DNA of 64,000 nt from Lichenicoccus sp964242335 (GCA_964242335.1 CAXTAY010000015.1:24089-88088); one strand, 5' to 3'. Shown: positions 9,384 through 17,770, counted from the first letter of the stretch. Numbers and translations: made by a program. Notes: generated by a model from the letters alone, not told the origin.

Positions 9384-9935
9384 ATGGACGGGACACAGAA
9401 CGATGCGGCCGAGGCCGCGCACGCGGACATCACGCGTGCCGGCGGCTCGGAGCGTGAGGTGGAGGGTGCCAATCTCGAGGCGCAGGTCGGCGAGCGCATC
9501 GCGCAGATCGACGTGCTGCGCATCATGGAGGCGATCCCGCACCGCTACCCGTTCCTGATGATCGACCGCATGGTCGACGTGGTGCTGAACCGTTCCGCCA
9601 TCGGCATCAAGAACGTGACCGCCAACGAGCCGCACTTCCAGGGCCACTTCCCGTCCAAGCCGGTGATGCCCGGGGTGCTGATCATCGAGGCGATGGCGCA
9701 GACCGCCGCGGCCCTGGTGGTGCTGACGCTGGGCGACGTGTTCGAGGGCAAGCTGGTCTATTTCATGACCATCGAGAATGCCAAGTTCCGCCGTCCGGTG
9801 GTGCCGGGCGACCAGTTGCGCGTCCACGTCGAGAAGGAGCGCAATCGCGGCAATGTCTGGAAGTTCCGCGGCGTCGCCCGAGTCGACGGCGTCTCGGTCG
9901 CCGAGGCGAGCTACAGCGCGATGATCATGGGGTGA
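9384..9935 (+). CDS. fabZ: 3-hydroxyacyl-ACP dehydratase FabZ
   Basis: Hot-dog fold dehydratase of fatty acid elongation, converting 3-hydroxyacyl-ACP to trans-2-enoyl-ACP. The active-site helix HFPSKPVMPGVLIIEAMAQ (catalytic His and Glu) and the PHRYPFLMIDR segment are intact. With the ATG at 9384 the product has 183 residues, about 35 more than usual. The N-terminal extension is Ala/Glu-rich and not part of the fold, so a later start is possible. Clustering with lpxD and lpxA is typical because fabZ and lpxA/lpxD compete for the 3-hydroxyacyl-ACP pool. Confidence 0.94.
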   Translation: MDGTQNDAAEAAHADITRAGGSEREVEGANLEAQVGERIAQIDVLRIMEAIPHRYPFLMIDRMVDVVLNRSAIGIKNVTANEPHFQGHFPSKPVMPGVLIIEAMAQTAAALVVLTLGDVFEGKLVYFMTIENAKFRRPVVPGDQLRVHVEKERNRGNVWKFRGVARVDGVSVAEASYSAMIMG

Positions 9936-10092
9936 CGTCGCGGCTGCCGGACCGACCGCGCAGCACGGGGTCGGCCTCCGAGACATCCGCCGAAGCGTTA
10001 TTGCCCGAAACATTCAGTGTCTTGGCTCGCTCCCCGGCCTGGGCGATGCCGTAACGATGAATCGCACGATGCCGTATCCGGGCCTTGAGACC

Positions 10093-10923
10093 ATGCATGA
10101 CGAGATCCATCCGGCCGCCATCATCGCGCCGGGCGCACGCATCGGCCGGGACGTGCGGATCGGTCCGTGGTGCAGCGTCGGCCCCGAGGTCAGCATCGGC
10201 GACGGCACCAGGCTGGTCTCGCACGTGGTCGTGGACGGCCGCACCGAGATCGGCGAGGGCGCGCTGCTCTACCCGTTCTGCACCGTCGGGCTGGCGCCGC
10301 AGGACCTGAAATATCGCGGCGAGCCGACGCGCTGCGAGGTCGGCGCCCGCACCGTGGTGCGCGAGCACGTCACCATCCATCGCGGCACCGGCTCCGGCGG
10401 CGGCCTCACCCGCGTCGGCCGCGACTGCCTGCTGATGGCCAACGCACACGTGGCGCATGACTGCCTGATCGGCGACCACGTCATCCTGGTCAACAACGTG
10501 GTCATGGGCGGACACGTCGTGATCGAGGACCATGCGCGGATCATGGGGGCGGCGGCGCTGCACCAGTTCGTGCGGATCGGCCGCGCCGCGATGGTCGGTG
10601 GGGTGTGCGGGGTAGAGGCCGACGTCATCCCGTACGGCAGCGTGATGGGCAACCGCGCCCGGCTGGTCGGGCTGCACTGGATCTGGCTCAAGCGCAGCGG
10701 CGTCGCCGCGCCCGAGATGCAGCGTCTGCGTCGTGCCTTCCGCTGCCTGTATCCGCCGGCCGGGGCAGCGTCGGATTTGTTCGAGCAGCGTCTGCGACGG
10801 GTGCGCCTGGAGTTCGGCGACGATCCGCGCGTCGCCGAGATCCTCGACTTCATCGCCGCCCCCAGCAGGCGGGGCCTGGTGCGGGTCGGCCGCGGCGGCG
10901 CCGACGAGAACGGTCAGCCCTGA
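10093..10923 (+). CDS. lpxA: Acyl-ACP--UDP-N-acetylglucosamine O-acyltransferase
   Basis: First step of lipid A synthesis, O-acylating UDP-GlcNAc. Hexapeptide repeats form a left-handed beta-helix over the first 190 residues (HPAAIIAPGARIGRDVRIG...). The catalytic His lies in NAHVAHDCLIGDH, and a C-terminal helical domain follows. The ATG at 10093 gives MHDEIHPAAIIAPG, which aligns with known LpxA starts, and 276 residues. ATGs at 10057 and 10069 in the same frame would add 12 and 8 residues. Its TGA stop overlaps the probable CTG start of lpxI. Confidence 0.94.
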   Translation: MHDEIHPAAIIAPGARIGRDVRIGPWCSVGPEVSIGDGTRLVSHVVVDGRTEIGEGALLYPFCTVGLAPQDLKYRGEPTRCEVGARTVVREHVTIHRGTGSGGGLTRVGRDCLLMANAHVAHDCLIGDHVILVNNVVMGGHVVIEDHARIMGAAALHQFVRIGRAAMVGGVCGVEADVIPYGSVMGNRARLVGLHWIWLKRSGVAAPEMQRLRRAFRCLYPPAGAASDLFEQRLRRVRLEFGDDPRVAEILDFIAAPSRRGLVRVGRGGADENGQP

Positions 10924-11798
10924 TCCTGCCGCCGCCGCAGCCGGACGCGCCTCCCACCCTGGGCATCCTCGCCGGCGGCGGTCCGCTGCCGGCCCAGGTC
11001 GCGCGTGCGGCACGGTGCTGCGGCCGGGAGGTGTTCGTCGTCGCCTTCCAGGACTTCGCCGACGCGCAAGCGCTGGCCGGGTTCCCGCACCAGGTGATCC
11101 GGCTCGCCGCCGCCGGGCAGATCCTCGAGGCGCTGCGCCGGCATCGCTGCCGTGAGCTGGTGCTGATCGGGCCGGTGCGCCGGCCGTCGCTGCGCGACCT
11201 GCGGCCCGACGCGGAGGGTGCCCGCATCCTCGGCCGCATCGGGCGCGCGCTGTTCGGCGGCGATGACGGGCTGCTGGGCGCGCTGGTCCGGGTGCTGGAC
11301 GAGGAAGGCTTCGTGGTGCGTGGCGCGCACGAGTTCCTCGCCGGGGCGGTGGCCGCGGCAGGCGCGATCGGCGTGGTCGAGCCCGACGCGCAGGCGATCT
11401 CCGACATCGCGCGCGGCATCGCGGTGGTGCGCGCACTCGGCGCCCTGGATATCGGCCAGGGCTGCGTGGTGCAGGACGGGCTGGTGCTGGCGGTGGAGGC
11501 GCTGGAAGGCACCGACCGCATGCTGGAGCGCGCGGCCTCGCTGCGCCAGCCCGGGCCGGGCGGCGTGCTGGTCAAGCTGGTGAAGCCCGGGCAGGAGCGT
11601 CGCGCCGACCTGCCGACGATCGGGCCGCGCACCCTCGAGGGCGCCGCGGCCGCCGGGCTGCGCGGCGTCGCGGTCGAAGCCGGCGGCACCCTGCTCACCG
11701 ATGTCGCGGCCTGCATCGCAACCGCGGACCGGTCTGGCCTGTTCCTGTTCGGAGTCGAGCCTGAAGGCGGCTCAGCATCCCACGGAGAAACGCGATGA
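10920..11798 (+). CDS. lpxI: UDP-2,3-diacylglucosamine pyrophosphatase LpxI
   Basis: Hydrolyses UDP-2,3-diacylglucosamine to lipid X and UMP, the route used where LpxH is missing. The N-terminal LGILAGGGPLPAQVARAA and the C-terminal LVKLVKPGQERRADLPTIG with its conserved Asp are characteristic. No ATG, GTG or TTG lies in frame between a GTG at 10605, deep inside lpxA, and the conserved N-terminal motif. The CTG at 10920, overlapping the lpxA stop as CTGA, gives a normal 292-residue protein and is the best start. The stop overlaps gloA as ATGA. lpxB, the usual next gene, is not here. Confidence 0.9.
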   Translation: MILPPPQPDAPPTLGILAGGGPLPAQVARAARCCGREVFVVAFQDFADAQALAGFPHQVIRLAAAGQILEALRRHRCRELVLIGPVRRPSLRDLRPDAEGARILGRIGRALFGGDDGLLGALVRVLDEEGFVVRGAHEFLAGAVAAAGAIGVVEPDAQAISDIARGIAVVRALGALDIGQGCVVQDGLVLAVEALEGTDRMLERAASLRQPGPGGVLVKLVKPGQERRADLPTIGPRTLEGAAAAGLRGVAVEAGGTLLTDVAACIATADRSGLFLFGVEPEGGSASHGETR

Positions 11799-12211
11799 GC
11801 GCCAGCTATCTGCACACCATGGTCCGGGTCAAAAACCTCGACCGGAGCCTCGCCTTCTACGAGCTGCTCGGCCTGCGCGAGCTGCGCCGCAGGGAGGTTC
11901 CGGCCGGCGAATACACCCTGGCGTTCGTCGGCTACGACGACAACGCGCACGGCCAGGCGGAGATCGAGCTCACCTACAACTGGGGCCAGGACGACGGCTA
12001 CGAGGTCGGCACCGGGTTCGGGCATTTCGCCGTCGGCGTGCCGGACGTGGCCGCCGCCGTCGAGCAGGTGCGTGCGGGCGGCGGCACGGTGACGCGAGAG
12101 GCCGGGCCGGTGAAGTTCGGCACCACCGTGATCGCCTTCGTCCAGGATCCGGACGGCTACAAGATCGAGCTGATCGAGCGCGAGGGGATGGCGCCGGCGG
12201 CATCCTCCTGA
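11795..12211 (+). CDS. gloA: Lactoylglutathione lyase (glyoxalase I)
   Basis: Isomerises the methylglyoxal-glutathione hemithioacetal to S-lactoylglutathione, a detoxification step in the cytosol; GloB at 41.7 kb completes the path. The 138-residue protein is close to E. coli GloA. It has all four metal ligands by position: His7, Glu58 (in EIELTYNWG), His77 (GFGHFAVGV) and Glu125 (GYKIELIER). The EAGPVKFGTTVIAF stretch is also conserved. The start overlaps the lpxI stop as ATGA, so it is cotranscribed with the lipid A genes, in the slot where lpxB normally sits. Confidence 0.95.
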   Translation: MSASYLHTMVRVKNLDRSLAFYELLGLRELRRREVPAGEYTLAFVGYDDNAHGQAEIELTYNWGQDDGYEVGTGFGHFAVGVPDVAAAVEQVRAGGGTVTREAGPVKFGTTVIAFVQDPDGYKIELIEREGMAPAASS

Positions 12212-12238
12212 GCGTGCCGGCCTCCCACCCGGTGCTGC

Positions 12239-13027
12239 TCAGCCGAGCAGTCGCCTGAGCGGGCGGCCGGTCAGCCGCGATAGCGCCCGCAGCGGCGCCG
12301 TCGCGCGCCAGCAGCCGGAGCGCCGCAGCGCCTGCACCTCGGCACGCAGCCGGCCGCACTCGTCGGCCAGTGCCTCGGCCGAGGGCCCGGCCTCCCGCAG
12401 GACCCGGTGCTGGCGCAGGGCGACGTCGCAGAACATGCGCGTCTGCAGGGCGAAGTAGCGCGCGCCCCACTGGTGCTCGATCATGAACGCGTTGGTCGCG
12501 TTGACGACGCCGTAGGGGATGGCGTCGCCGAGGGCCGCGACCATCAGGTAGTCGTTGACGATGATCCAGCCGCCGTCGCGCAGCTTCGGGCGTGCCGCGG
12601 CGAGGTCGCGGCGCACCGCCTCCTCGCGGTGGTCGGCGTCGATATAGATCACGTCGACGCTGCCGTCCTGCAGCTCCTCGAGGCGCTCGTGGCTGTCGCC
12701 GGCGAGGACGCGCAGCCTGCCCGCGCCCACCTCGGCCGCGAAGCGCTGGCGATACGCCTCGCCGTGGCTGCGGCCGCCGAACAGCAGCCCGGTCGGCTGG
12801 CCCCACAGCTCGGGCAGCTCGTGCAGGTCGAACCGGTCGATGGCCAGGAACGAGGCGGGTTCGCAGACCGAGAGGATCGCCTGGGAGAAATCGCCGAGCC
12901 CGACGCCGACCTCGACGAACACCGCACCCCGGGGCAGCAGCGGCAGCATCGACATCCGGTCGGACAGCAGCGTCGCGTGATCGAGCAGGTGCTGCGGGAT
13001 GCGCGGCGCCTCGGGCGGCAGGATCAT
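12239..13027 (-). CDS. Class I SAM-dependent methyltransferase
   Basis: Probable methyltransferase of unknown substrate. The SAM-binding motif I reads FVEVGVGLGDFS near residues 37-48. The acidic motif IDRF follows, and the motif VDVIYIDADHREEAV is typical of the Methyltransf_24 group. The 262-residue protein ends in an Arg/Leu-rich tail. It is transcribed against gloA, whose stop is 27 bases away. The next gene upstream on the same strand, separated by 27 bases, is the 89-residue protein at 13055, so the two may be cotranscribed. Methyltransf_24 members often act on sugar or polysaccharide substrates, but nothing here decides it. Confidence 0.75.
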   Translation of the reverse strand: MILPPEAPRIPQHLLDHATLLSDRMSMLPLLPRGAVFVEVGVGLGDFSQAILSVCEPASFLAIDRFDLHELPELWGQPTGLLFGGRSHGEAYRQRFAAEVGAGRLRVLAGDSHERLEELQDGSVDVIYIDADHREEAVRRDLAAARPKLRDGGWIIVNDYLMVAALGDAIPYGVVNATNAFMIEHQWGARYFALQTRMFCDVALRQHRVLREAGPSAEALADECGRLRAEVQALRRSGCWRATAPLRALSRLTGRPLRRLLG

Positions 13028-13054
13028 GGTCGGAGGTGCCGGCGGCGCGTCAGC

Positions 13055-13324
13055 TCAGGCCTTCTTCGCCAGCGCCTTCTCGGCGCGCTCGATGGTGAGG
13101 ATCATGGTCTCCGCGGTGCGCTTTGCCAGCGGGTCCTGGCTGGTCAGCAGCCGGTCGGCCAGCAGCAGGGCAGGCGACAGGATGCCGCGCAGGTCGTGCC
13201 GCAGCCGCGACAGTGCCTGCTCGTGCTCGCGCAGCTTCTCGCCGAGCTGGGCTTCCGCCTGCTCGGCGCGTTGCGTCAGCGTATCGACCAGGACCTGGTC
13301 CTCGGCGGTTCGAGTCATGCGCAA
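13055..13324 (-). CDS. Small protein resembling a lone histidine-kinase dimerisation (DHp) domain
   Basis: An 89-residue, almost entirely helical protein. Residues about 36-86 resemble the two-helix DHp domain of sensor kinases. The H-box-like sequence is LSRLRHDLRGILSPALLLAD, with His43 in the place of the phosphorylated histidine. A second helix follows (AKRTAETMILTIERAEKAL). No ATPase domain, sensor domain or membrane segment exists. The N-terminal 35 residues look like a coiled coil. It might be a phosphotransfer, decoy or dimerisation protein; this is inferred from pattern only. Upstream, divergently, lies the rpmH promoter; downstream is a methyltransferase gene. Confidence 0.65.
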   Translation of the reverse strand: MRMTRTAEDQVLVDTLTQRAEQAEAQLGEKLREHEQALSRLRHDLRGILSPALLLADRLLTSQDPLAKRTAETMILTIERAEKALAKKA

Positions 13325-13383
13325 GGCTCCCTGTTCCGACTGCCGGTTTAGGCCAACCCGACCGGCGGCGCCATGTTGCCGAG

Positions 13384-13413
13384 TTGACGCGACCGGCCGC
13401 GCACGACTATAAG
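13384..13413 (+). promoter_or_regulatory. Probable sigma-70 promoter of rpmH
   Basis: TTGACG (13384-13389) and TATAAG (13408-13413) are separated by 18 bases, close to the housekeeping consensus. The predicted transcript would start near 13420 and give a leader of about 85 bases before the rpmH GTG at 13506. A Shine-Dalgarno sequence (AGGAGA, about 13492) lies in that leader. Confidence 0.6.
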
Positions 13414-13505
13414 CCGCGGCTCTTTAGAACGGATCGCCGCGACCCCCGGCGCCGCTCCGGATCTCGCCGGTCAGGCCGGATCCCGTCCACTAGGAGAGTG
13501 TCGTC

Positions 13506-13640
13506 GTGAAGCGCACCTATCAACCGTCCAAGCTGGTTCGCAAGCGCCGCCATGGTTTCCGCGCCCGCATGGAAACCGTCGGCGGCCGACGCGTGCTCGC
13601 CAATCGCCGCGCCAAGGGCCGCAAGCGCCTTTCCGCCTGA
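13506..13640 (+). CDS. rpmH: 50S ribosomal protein L34
   Basis: A 44-residue, very basic ribosomal protein of the large subunit. The sequence begins MKRTYQPSKLVRKRRHGFRA, then METVGGRRVLANRRAKGRKR, and ends in LSA, a near-perfect L34. The start is a GTG at 13506, preceded by AGGAGA. It is followed 45 bases later by rnpA, the universal rpmH-rnpA order. Its probable promoter is at 13384-13413. Confidence 0.97.
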   Translation: MKRTYQPSKLVRKRRHGFRARMETVGGRRVLANRRAKGRKRLSA

Positions 13641-13685
13641 TGATCTGCCGGTCGCCCGGGCGGCCGGCGCTTTGGAAGTGAGACG

Positions 13686-14051
13686 ATGGCATCGCCCGCG
13701 ATCCGGCTGAAGCGCCGGGCGGAGTTCCTGCGCGTCGCCGCCCGGGGCCGCAAGGCGGCGATGCCGGGTCTCGTGCTGCAGGCGCTGAGCCGCGGCGACG
13801 CGGCGCCGGCCCGGCTCGGCTTCACCGTCACCAAGAAGATCGGCAACGCGGTGGTGCGCAACCGGACCCGGCGTCGGCTGCGCGAGGCGGCACGTCTGTG
13901 GCTGCGCGAGCAGGCACTTAGCGGCGCGGCGCCGTGCGGGGTGGACCTGGTGCTGATCGGGCGCGAGGGCACGCGTGGCCGCGACTTCAGGGTCCTGATC
14001 GACGACCTCGCGCGCGCGATCCGCAAGACCGCACCGGACGGTGGCCGTTGA
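13686..14051 (+). CDS. rnpA: Ribonuclease P protein component
   Basis: Protein subunit of RNase P, which trims tRNA 5' leaders together with the RNA subunit (not seen in this window). The 121-residue basic protein has the start IRLKRRAEFLRVAARGRKA and the family signature RNRTRRRLREAAR near residues 58-70, preceded by GFTVTKKIGNAVV. The stop overlaps the yidD start in TGATG. Length and neighbours (rpmH upstream, yidD and yidC downstream) are standard. Confidence 0.96.
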   Translation: MASPAIRLKRRAEFLRVAARGRKAAMPGLVLQALSRGDAAPARLGFTVTKKIGNAVVRNRTRRRLREAARLWLREQALSGAAPCGVDLVLIGREGTRGRDFRVLIDDLARAIRKTAPDGGR

Positions 14052-14308
14052 TGCCGGGCGTGCCGGCCCGCGTGGCGGGATCGGCGGTGCGGCTGTACCA
14101 GCTCACCCTGCGGCCGGTGCTCGGCCCGAACTGCCGCTTTGTGCCGTCCTGCAGCGACTATGCCCTGGAGGCGCTGGCGAGGCACGGTGCGGCACGTGGC
14201 GCCTGGCTCGCCGCCGGGCGCGTGCTGCGCTGCAATCCGTGGTGCGCCGGCGGCCATGACCCGGTGCCTCATCCCTCAGACAACTTCGAGAGTCCGGCCG
14301 CGCCCTGA
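14051..14308 (+). CDS. yidD: Membrane protein insertion efficiency factor YidD
   Basis: Small membrane-associated protein that assists YidC-dependent insertion. The 85-residue product shows the hallmark YQLTLRPVLGPNCRFVPSCS with the conserved cysteines. DYALEALARHGAARGAWLA follows, then RCNPWCAGGHDPVP. The ATG overlaps the rnpA stop (TGATG), and the stop overlaps the yidC start in the same way, so the three genes are translationally coupled. Confidence 0.95.
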   Translation: MPGVPARVAGSAVRLYQLTLRPVLGPNCRFVPSCSDYALEALARHGAARGAWLAAGRVLRCNPWCAGGHDPVPHPSDNFESPAAP

Positions 14309-16089
14309 TGGATAATAATCGCCTCATCCTCGCGGTCGTGCTCTCGGTCGCGATCCTGCTCGGCTTCGAGCTGCTGATGCCCAAGCAGAACCGTCCGGCG
14401 CTGCATCAGCAGGCGGCGCAGAGCACCCAGTCGACGCCGCCCGGCGAGGCGCCACGGCCGATCACCGATCCGGCCACGGCGGGCACCCAGCCGGTGGCGG
14501 TGCCCTCGCCGCAGGACGGGCTCAGGAGCGGCGTCCGCCTGCCGATCGAGGCGCCGCGGGTAAAGGGCAGCATCGACCTGACCGGTGCCAAGCTCGACGA
14601 CCTGGTGCTGCGCGACTACCGCGAGACCGTACAGGGCAACTCGCCGCAGGTGAGGGTGCTGGAGCCGGGGTCGGATCCGCAGCCCAACCTGGTGCAGCTC
14701 GGCTGGAGTGCCGCACCCGACAGCCAGGTCCGGCTGCCGGACGGACGGACGCGCTGGACTGCCGACAAGCCCGCCCTGTCCACCGGCACGCCGCTCACCC
14801 TGTCGTGGGACAACGGCGCCGGACTGATCTTCCAGCTGGTGTTCTCGGTCGATCGCGACTTCATGTTCAGCGTCGAGCAGCGCGTGCGCAACGTGGGCCC
14901 CCAGCCGGTGTCGCTGTATCCCTGGTCGCGCGTCAGCCGTGCCTACACGCCCGCGGTGACCGGCGGCTACCTGGTGCACGAAGGCCCGATCGCGGTGATC
15001 GGCGGCCGCCTGCAGGAGATGTCGTACAAGTCCGTGCAGAGCGACTCCGCCGCCAACGGCGGTGTCGGCTGGAGTGCGACCCAGCCTGCCGGCACCCAGG
15101 CGGCGTGGGCCGGCATCACCGACAAGTACTGGCTGACCGCGATCCTCCCGGCCGCCGGCGTCGCCGAGACCGGCAGCTACCGCTACGTGCCGAATGCCGG
15201 GGCCGGCACCTACCAGATCGACTTCATCGCCCAGGCGCCGGTCGTGGTCGCACCCGGTGCCACCGCATCGAGCGTCAGCCACGTCTTCGCCGGCGCCAAG
15301 GAGGTGCACCTGCTGGAGCGCTACGAGGCCGGGCTGCACGCCACCGACTTCTGGAAGGCGGTGGATTTCGGCTGGTTCGCGTTCCTGACCAAGCCGATCT
15401 TCACCGTGCTCGACTGGCTCAACACGGTGCTGGGCAATTTCGGCCTCGCCCTGCTCGCCTTCACCCTGATCGTCAAGACCCTGTTCTTCCCGCTGGCGAC
15501 CAAGTCGTTCCGCTCGATGAGCAAGATGAAGCTGCTGTCGCCGAAGATGACGGCGGTACGGGAGCGTCACAAGGACGACCCGATGAAGATGAACCAGGAG
15601 ATGATGGCGCTCTACAAGAGCGAGGGCGTCAACCCGGCCAGCGGCTGCCTGCCGATGCTGGTGCAGATCCCGGTGTTCTGGTGCCTCTACAAGGACCTCT
15701 ACGTCACCATCGAGATGCGCCACGCGCCGTTCTTCGGCTGGATCCGCGACCTCTCCGCCCCGGATCCCACCAACCTGTTCAACGGCTTCGGCCTGATCCC
15801 GTTCGACCCGACGGGGCTCAGCCCGATCCTGCACCTGGGCGTGTGGCCGATCATCCTGGGCATCACCATGTTCGCGCAGCAGCGCATGAACCCGCCGCCG
15901 CCGGACCCGACCCAGGCCAGGCTGTTCCAGATCATGCCGCTGATCTTCACCTTCGTCCTCGCCCGCCAGCCTGCCGGACTGGTGATCTATTACTGCTGGA
16001 ACAACACGCTGACGGTGGCGCAGCAATGGCTGATCATGCGCAGCACCCGGCTCGGGGGCGGACGGGCGGTGCGTCCGGCGCGCAGCTGA
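14308..16089 (+). CDS. yidC: Membrane protein insertase YidC
   Basis: Inserts and folds inner-membrane proteins, alone or with SecYEG. The 593-residue gram-negative form has an N-terminal membrane helix (LILAVVLSVAILLGFELL) and a Gln/Pro-rich linker. A large periplasmic beta-domain covers roughly residues 85-345. The conserved five-helix core follows, including LALLAFTLIVKTLFFPL and the SGCLPMLVQIPVFWCLY block. The C-terminus is short and basic. The overlapping start of engB lies within its last codons. Confidence 0.96.
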   Translation: MDNNRLILAVVLSVAILLGFELLMPKQNRPALHQQAAQSTQSTPPGEAPRPITDPATAGTQPVAVPSPQDGLRSGVRLPIEAPRVKGSIDLTGAKLDDLVLRDYRETVQGNSPQVRVLEPGSDPQPNLVQLGWSAAPDSQVRLPDGRTRWTADKPALSTGTPLTLSWDNGAGLIFQLVFSVDRDFMFSVEQRVRNVGPQPVSLYPWSRVSRAYTPAVTGGYLVHEGPIAVIGGRLQEMSYKSVQSDSAANGGVGWSATQPAGTQAAWAGITDKYWLTAILPAAGVAETGSYRYVPNAGAGTYQIDFIAQAPVVVAPGATASSVSHVFAGAKEVHLLERYEAGLHATDFWKAVDFGWFAFLTKPIFTVLDWLNTVLGNFGLALLAFTLIVKTLFFPLATKSFRSMSKMKLLSPKMTAVRERHKDDPMKMNQEMMALYKSEGVNPASGCLPMLVQIPVFWCLYKDLYVTIEMRHAPFFGWIRDLSAPDPTNLFNGFGLIPFDPTGLSPILHLGVWPIILGITMFAQQRMNPPPPDPTQARLFQIMPLIFTFVLARQPAGLVIYYCWNNTLTVAQQWLIMRSTRLGGGRAVRPARS

Positions 16090-16772
16090 GCGAGAGCTTC
16101 GAGGGCCGGCCGCGCAGCGAGCAGGAGCAGGCCGACGCGATCGAGACCGGCCGGCTGCTGTTCGCCGCCGACTGCCAGTTCTTCTACGCCGCCCAGCGCC
16201 TCGACCAGCTGCCGCAGCCGGACCGCCCGGAGATCGCCTTCGCCGGCCGCTCCAACGTCGGCAAGTCCACCCTGATCAACGCTCTGACCGGCAGGCGTGC
16301 GCTGGCGCGTGCCTCGTCGCAGCCGGGCCGCACCAAGCAGCTCAACTTCTTCACCCTCGGCGACCGTCTCATCCTGGTGGACATGCCGGGCTACGGCTAC
16401 GCCCAGGCGGCGCGCGCGGTGAAGGAGGACTGGCAGGGGCTGATGTTCGACTTCCTGCGCGGCCGCCCGACGCTGCGCCGCGTGGTGCTGCTGCTCGATG
16501 CGCGGATCGAGCTCAAGCCCAGCGACCTCGAGGTGATGAAGCTGCTCGACCGCGCCGCGGTGATCTTCCAGCTGGTGCTGACCAAGACCGACGCGGTCAA
16601 GCCGGGCGCGCTCGCGGCCAAGATGGCGGCGGTCGAGGCGTTGGTGCGCACCCACCCGGCCGCGCACCCGGAGACGATCGCGACCAGCAGCGAGACCGGT
16701 GCGGGCATCGCCGAGCTGCGGGCCGCGCTGGCGGAACTGGCGCTGCCGGCGCAGGCTCCGTTCGCACCATGA
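16026..16772 (+). CDS. engB: Ribosome biogenesis GTPase EngB (YihA/YsxC)
   Basis: TrmE-Era-EngA-like GTPase needed for 50S assembly. G1 is AGRSNVGKST near residue 73, G3 is VDMPGYGYA, and G4 is LTKTD; the switch region has SSQPGRTKQLNFF. The nearest in-frame ATG, at 16026, overlaps yidC by 64 bases and gives 248 residues with an N-terminal tail of about 45 residues outside the fold. A CTG at 16086 overlapping the yidC stop is an alternative. argB follows 13 bases after the stop. Confidence 0.93.
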   Translation: MADHAQHPARGRTGGASGAQLSESFEGRPRSEQEQADAIETGRLLFAADCQFFYAAQRLDQLPQPDRPEIAFAGRSNVGKSTLINALTGRRALARASSQPGRTKQLNFFTLGDRLILVDMPGYGYAQAARAVKEDWQGLMFDFLRGRPTLRRVVLLLDARIELKPSDLEVMKLLDRAAVIFQLVLTKTDAVKPGALAAKMAAVEALVRTHPAAHPETIATSSETGAGIAELRAALAELALPAQAPFAP

Positions 16773-16785
16773 CGGGAGCCGGATC

Positions 16786-17691
16786 ATGAGCCTGAGCGAG
16801 GAGGCCCTGAAGGCGGCGCGCGAGCAGGCGGCGACGCTGGCGCGCGCGCTGCCCTACCTGCGCCGCTATGCCGGCGACACCATCGTGGTGAAGTACGGCG
16901 GCCACGCGATGGGCGACGCGACGCTGTCGGAGGCGTTCGGCCACGACATCGCGCTGCTCAAGACGGTCGGGGTCAACCCGGTGGTGGTGCATGGCGGCGG
17001 TCCTCAGATCAACGCCATGCTGGAGCGCCTCGCGATCAAGTCCAGCTTCGTCGAGGGACTGCGCGTCACCGACGCGGCGATGGTCGAGATCATCGAGATG
17101 GTCCTCTCCGGTTCGGTGAACAAGCACGTGGCCGAGCTGATCAACCGCGCCGGCGCGCTCGCGGTCGGCATCTCCGGCAAGGATGGCGGGCTGATCCGGG
17201 CGAGCAAGCTGCAGCGCACGATGCGCGACCCGAACAGCCATATCGAGCGCGCGCTGGATCTCGGCTTCGTCGGCCAGCCCGACCGCATCGACACCAGGCT
17301 GCTCTACGCGCTGTCCGGCTCGGGGCTGATCCCGGTGATCGCGCCGGTGGGCGTCGGCGCCGAGGGCGAGACCTTCAACATCAACGCTGACACCGCCGCC
17401 GGCGCCATCGCCGGCGCGCTCGGCGCCACCCGGCTGCTGATGCTGACCGACGTGCCAGGGGTGCTCGACGAGAACAAGCGGCTGATCGAGGAGCTCAGCG
17501 CCGAGCAGGCGCGCGCCGGTATCGCCAGCGGCATGATCCATGGCGGCATGATCCCGAAGGTGGAGACCTGCATCGCCGCGGTGCGCGGCGGCGCCAAGGC
17601 GGCGGTGATCCTGGACGGCCGGGTGCCGCATGCCTGCCTGCTGGAGCTGTTCACCGCGGCAGGTCCGGGCACGCTGATCCGCGGCGACTGA
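16786..17691 (+). CDS. argB: Acetylglutamate kinase
   Basis: Phosphorylates N-acetylglutamate in arginine synthesis. The 301-residue amino-acid kinase fold contains IVVKYGGHAMGD (Lys for ATP), VVHGGGPQINAML (substrate loop), FNINADTAAGAIAGAL and the C-terminal GGMIPKVETCIAAV segment. The ATG at 16786, after GGGAGCC, is the natural start; the frame extends upstream into engB only as an open shadow. The engB-argB pairing is common in Alphaproteobacteria. Confidence 0.96.
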   Translation: MSLSEEALKAAREQAATLARALPYLRRYAGDTIVVKYGGHAMGDATLSEAFGHDIALLKTVGVNPVVVHGGGPQINAMLERLAIKSSFVEGLRVTDAAMVEIIEMVLSGSVNKHVAELINRAGALAVGISGKDGGLIRASKLQRTMRDPNSHIERALDLGFVGQPDRIDTRLLYALSGSGLIPVIAPVGVGAEGETFNINADTAAGAIAGALGATRLLMLTDVPGVLDENKRLIEELSAEQARAGIASGMIHGGMIPKVETCIAAVRGGAKAAVILDGRVPHACLLELFTAAGPGTLIRGD

Positions 17692-17770
17692 TCGCCGGGC
17701 GGGTTTCGCACCATGCGCCCGCTGTGCCGCCCCTTCGCGCCTGGTGCGGCCTCGTCCTATAAGGGCGCGC

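Noticed and set aside
16086..16088. CTG start for engB overlapping the yidC stop, like that of lpxI
   Set aside because: A standard in-frame ATG exists at 16026, so a CTG need not be invoked.
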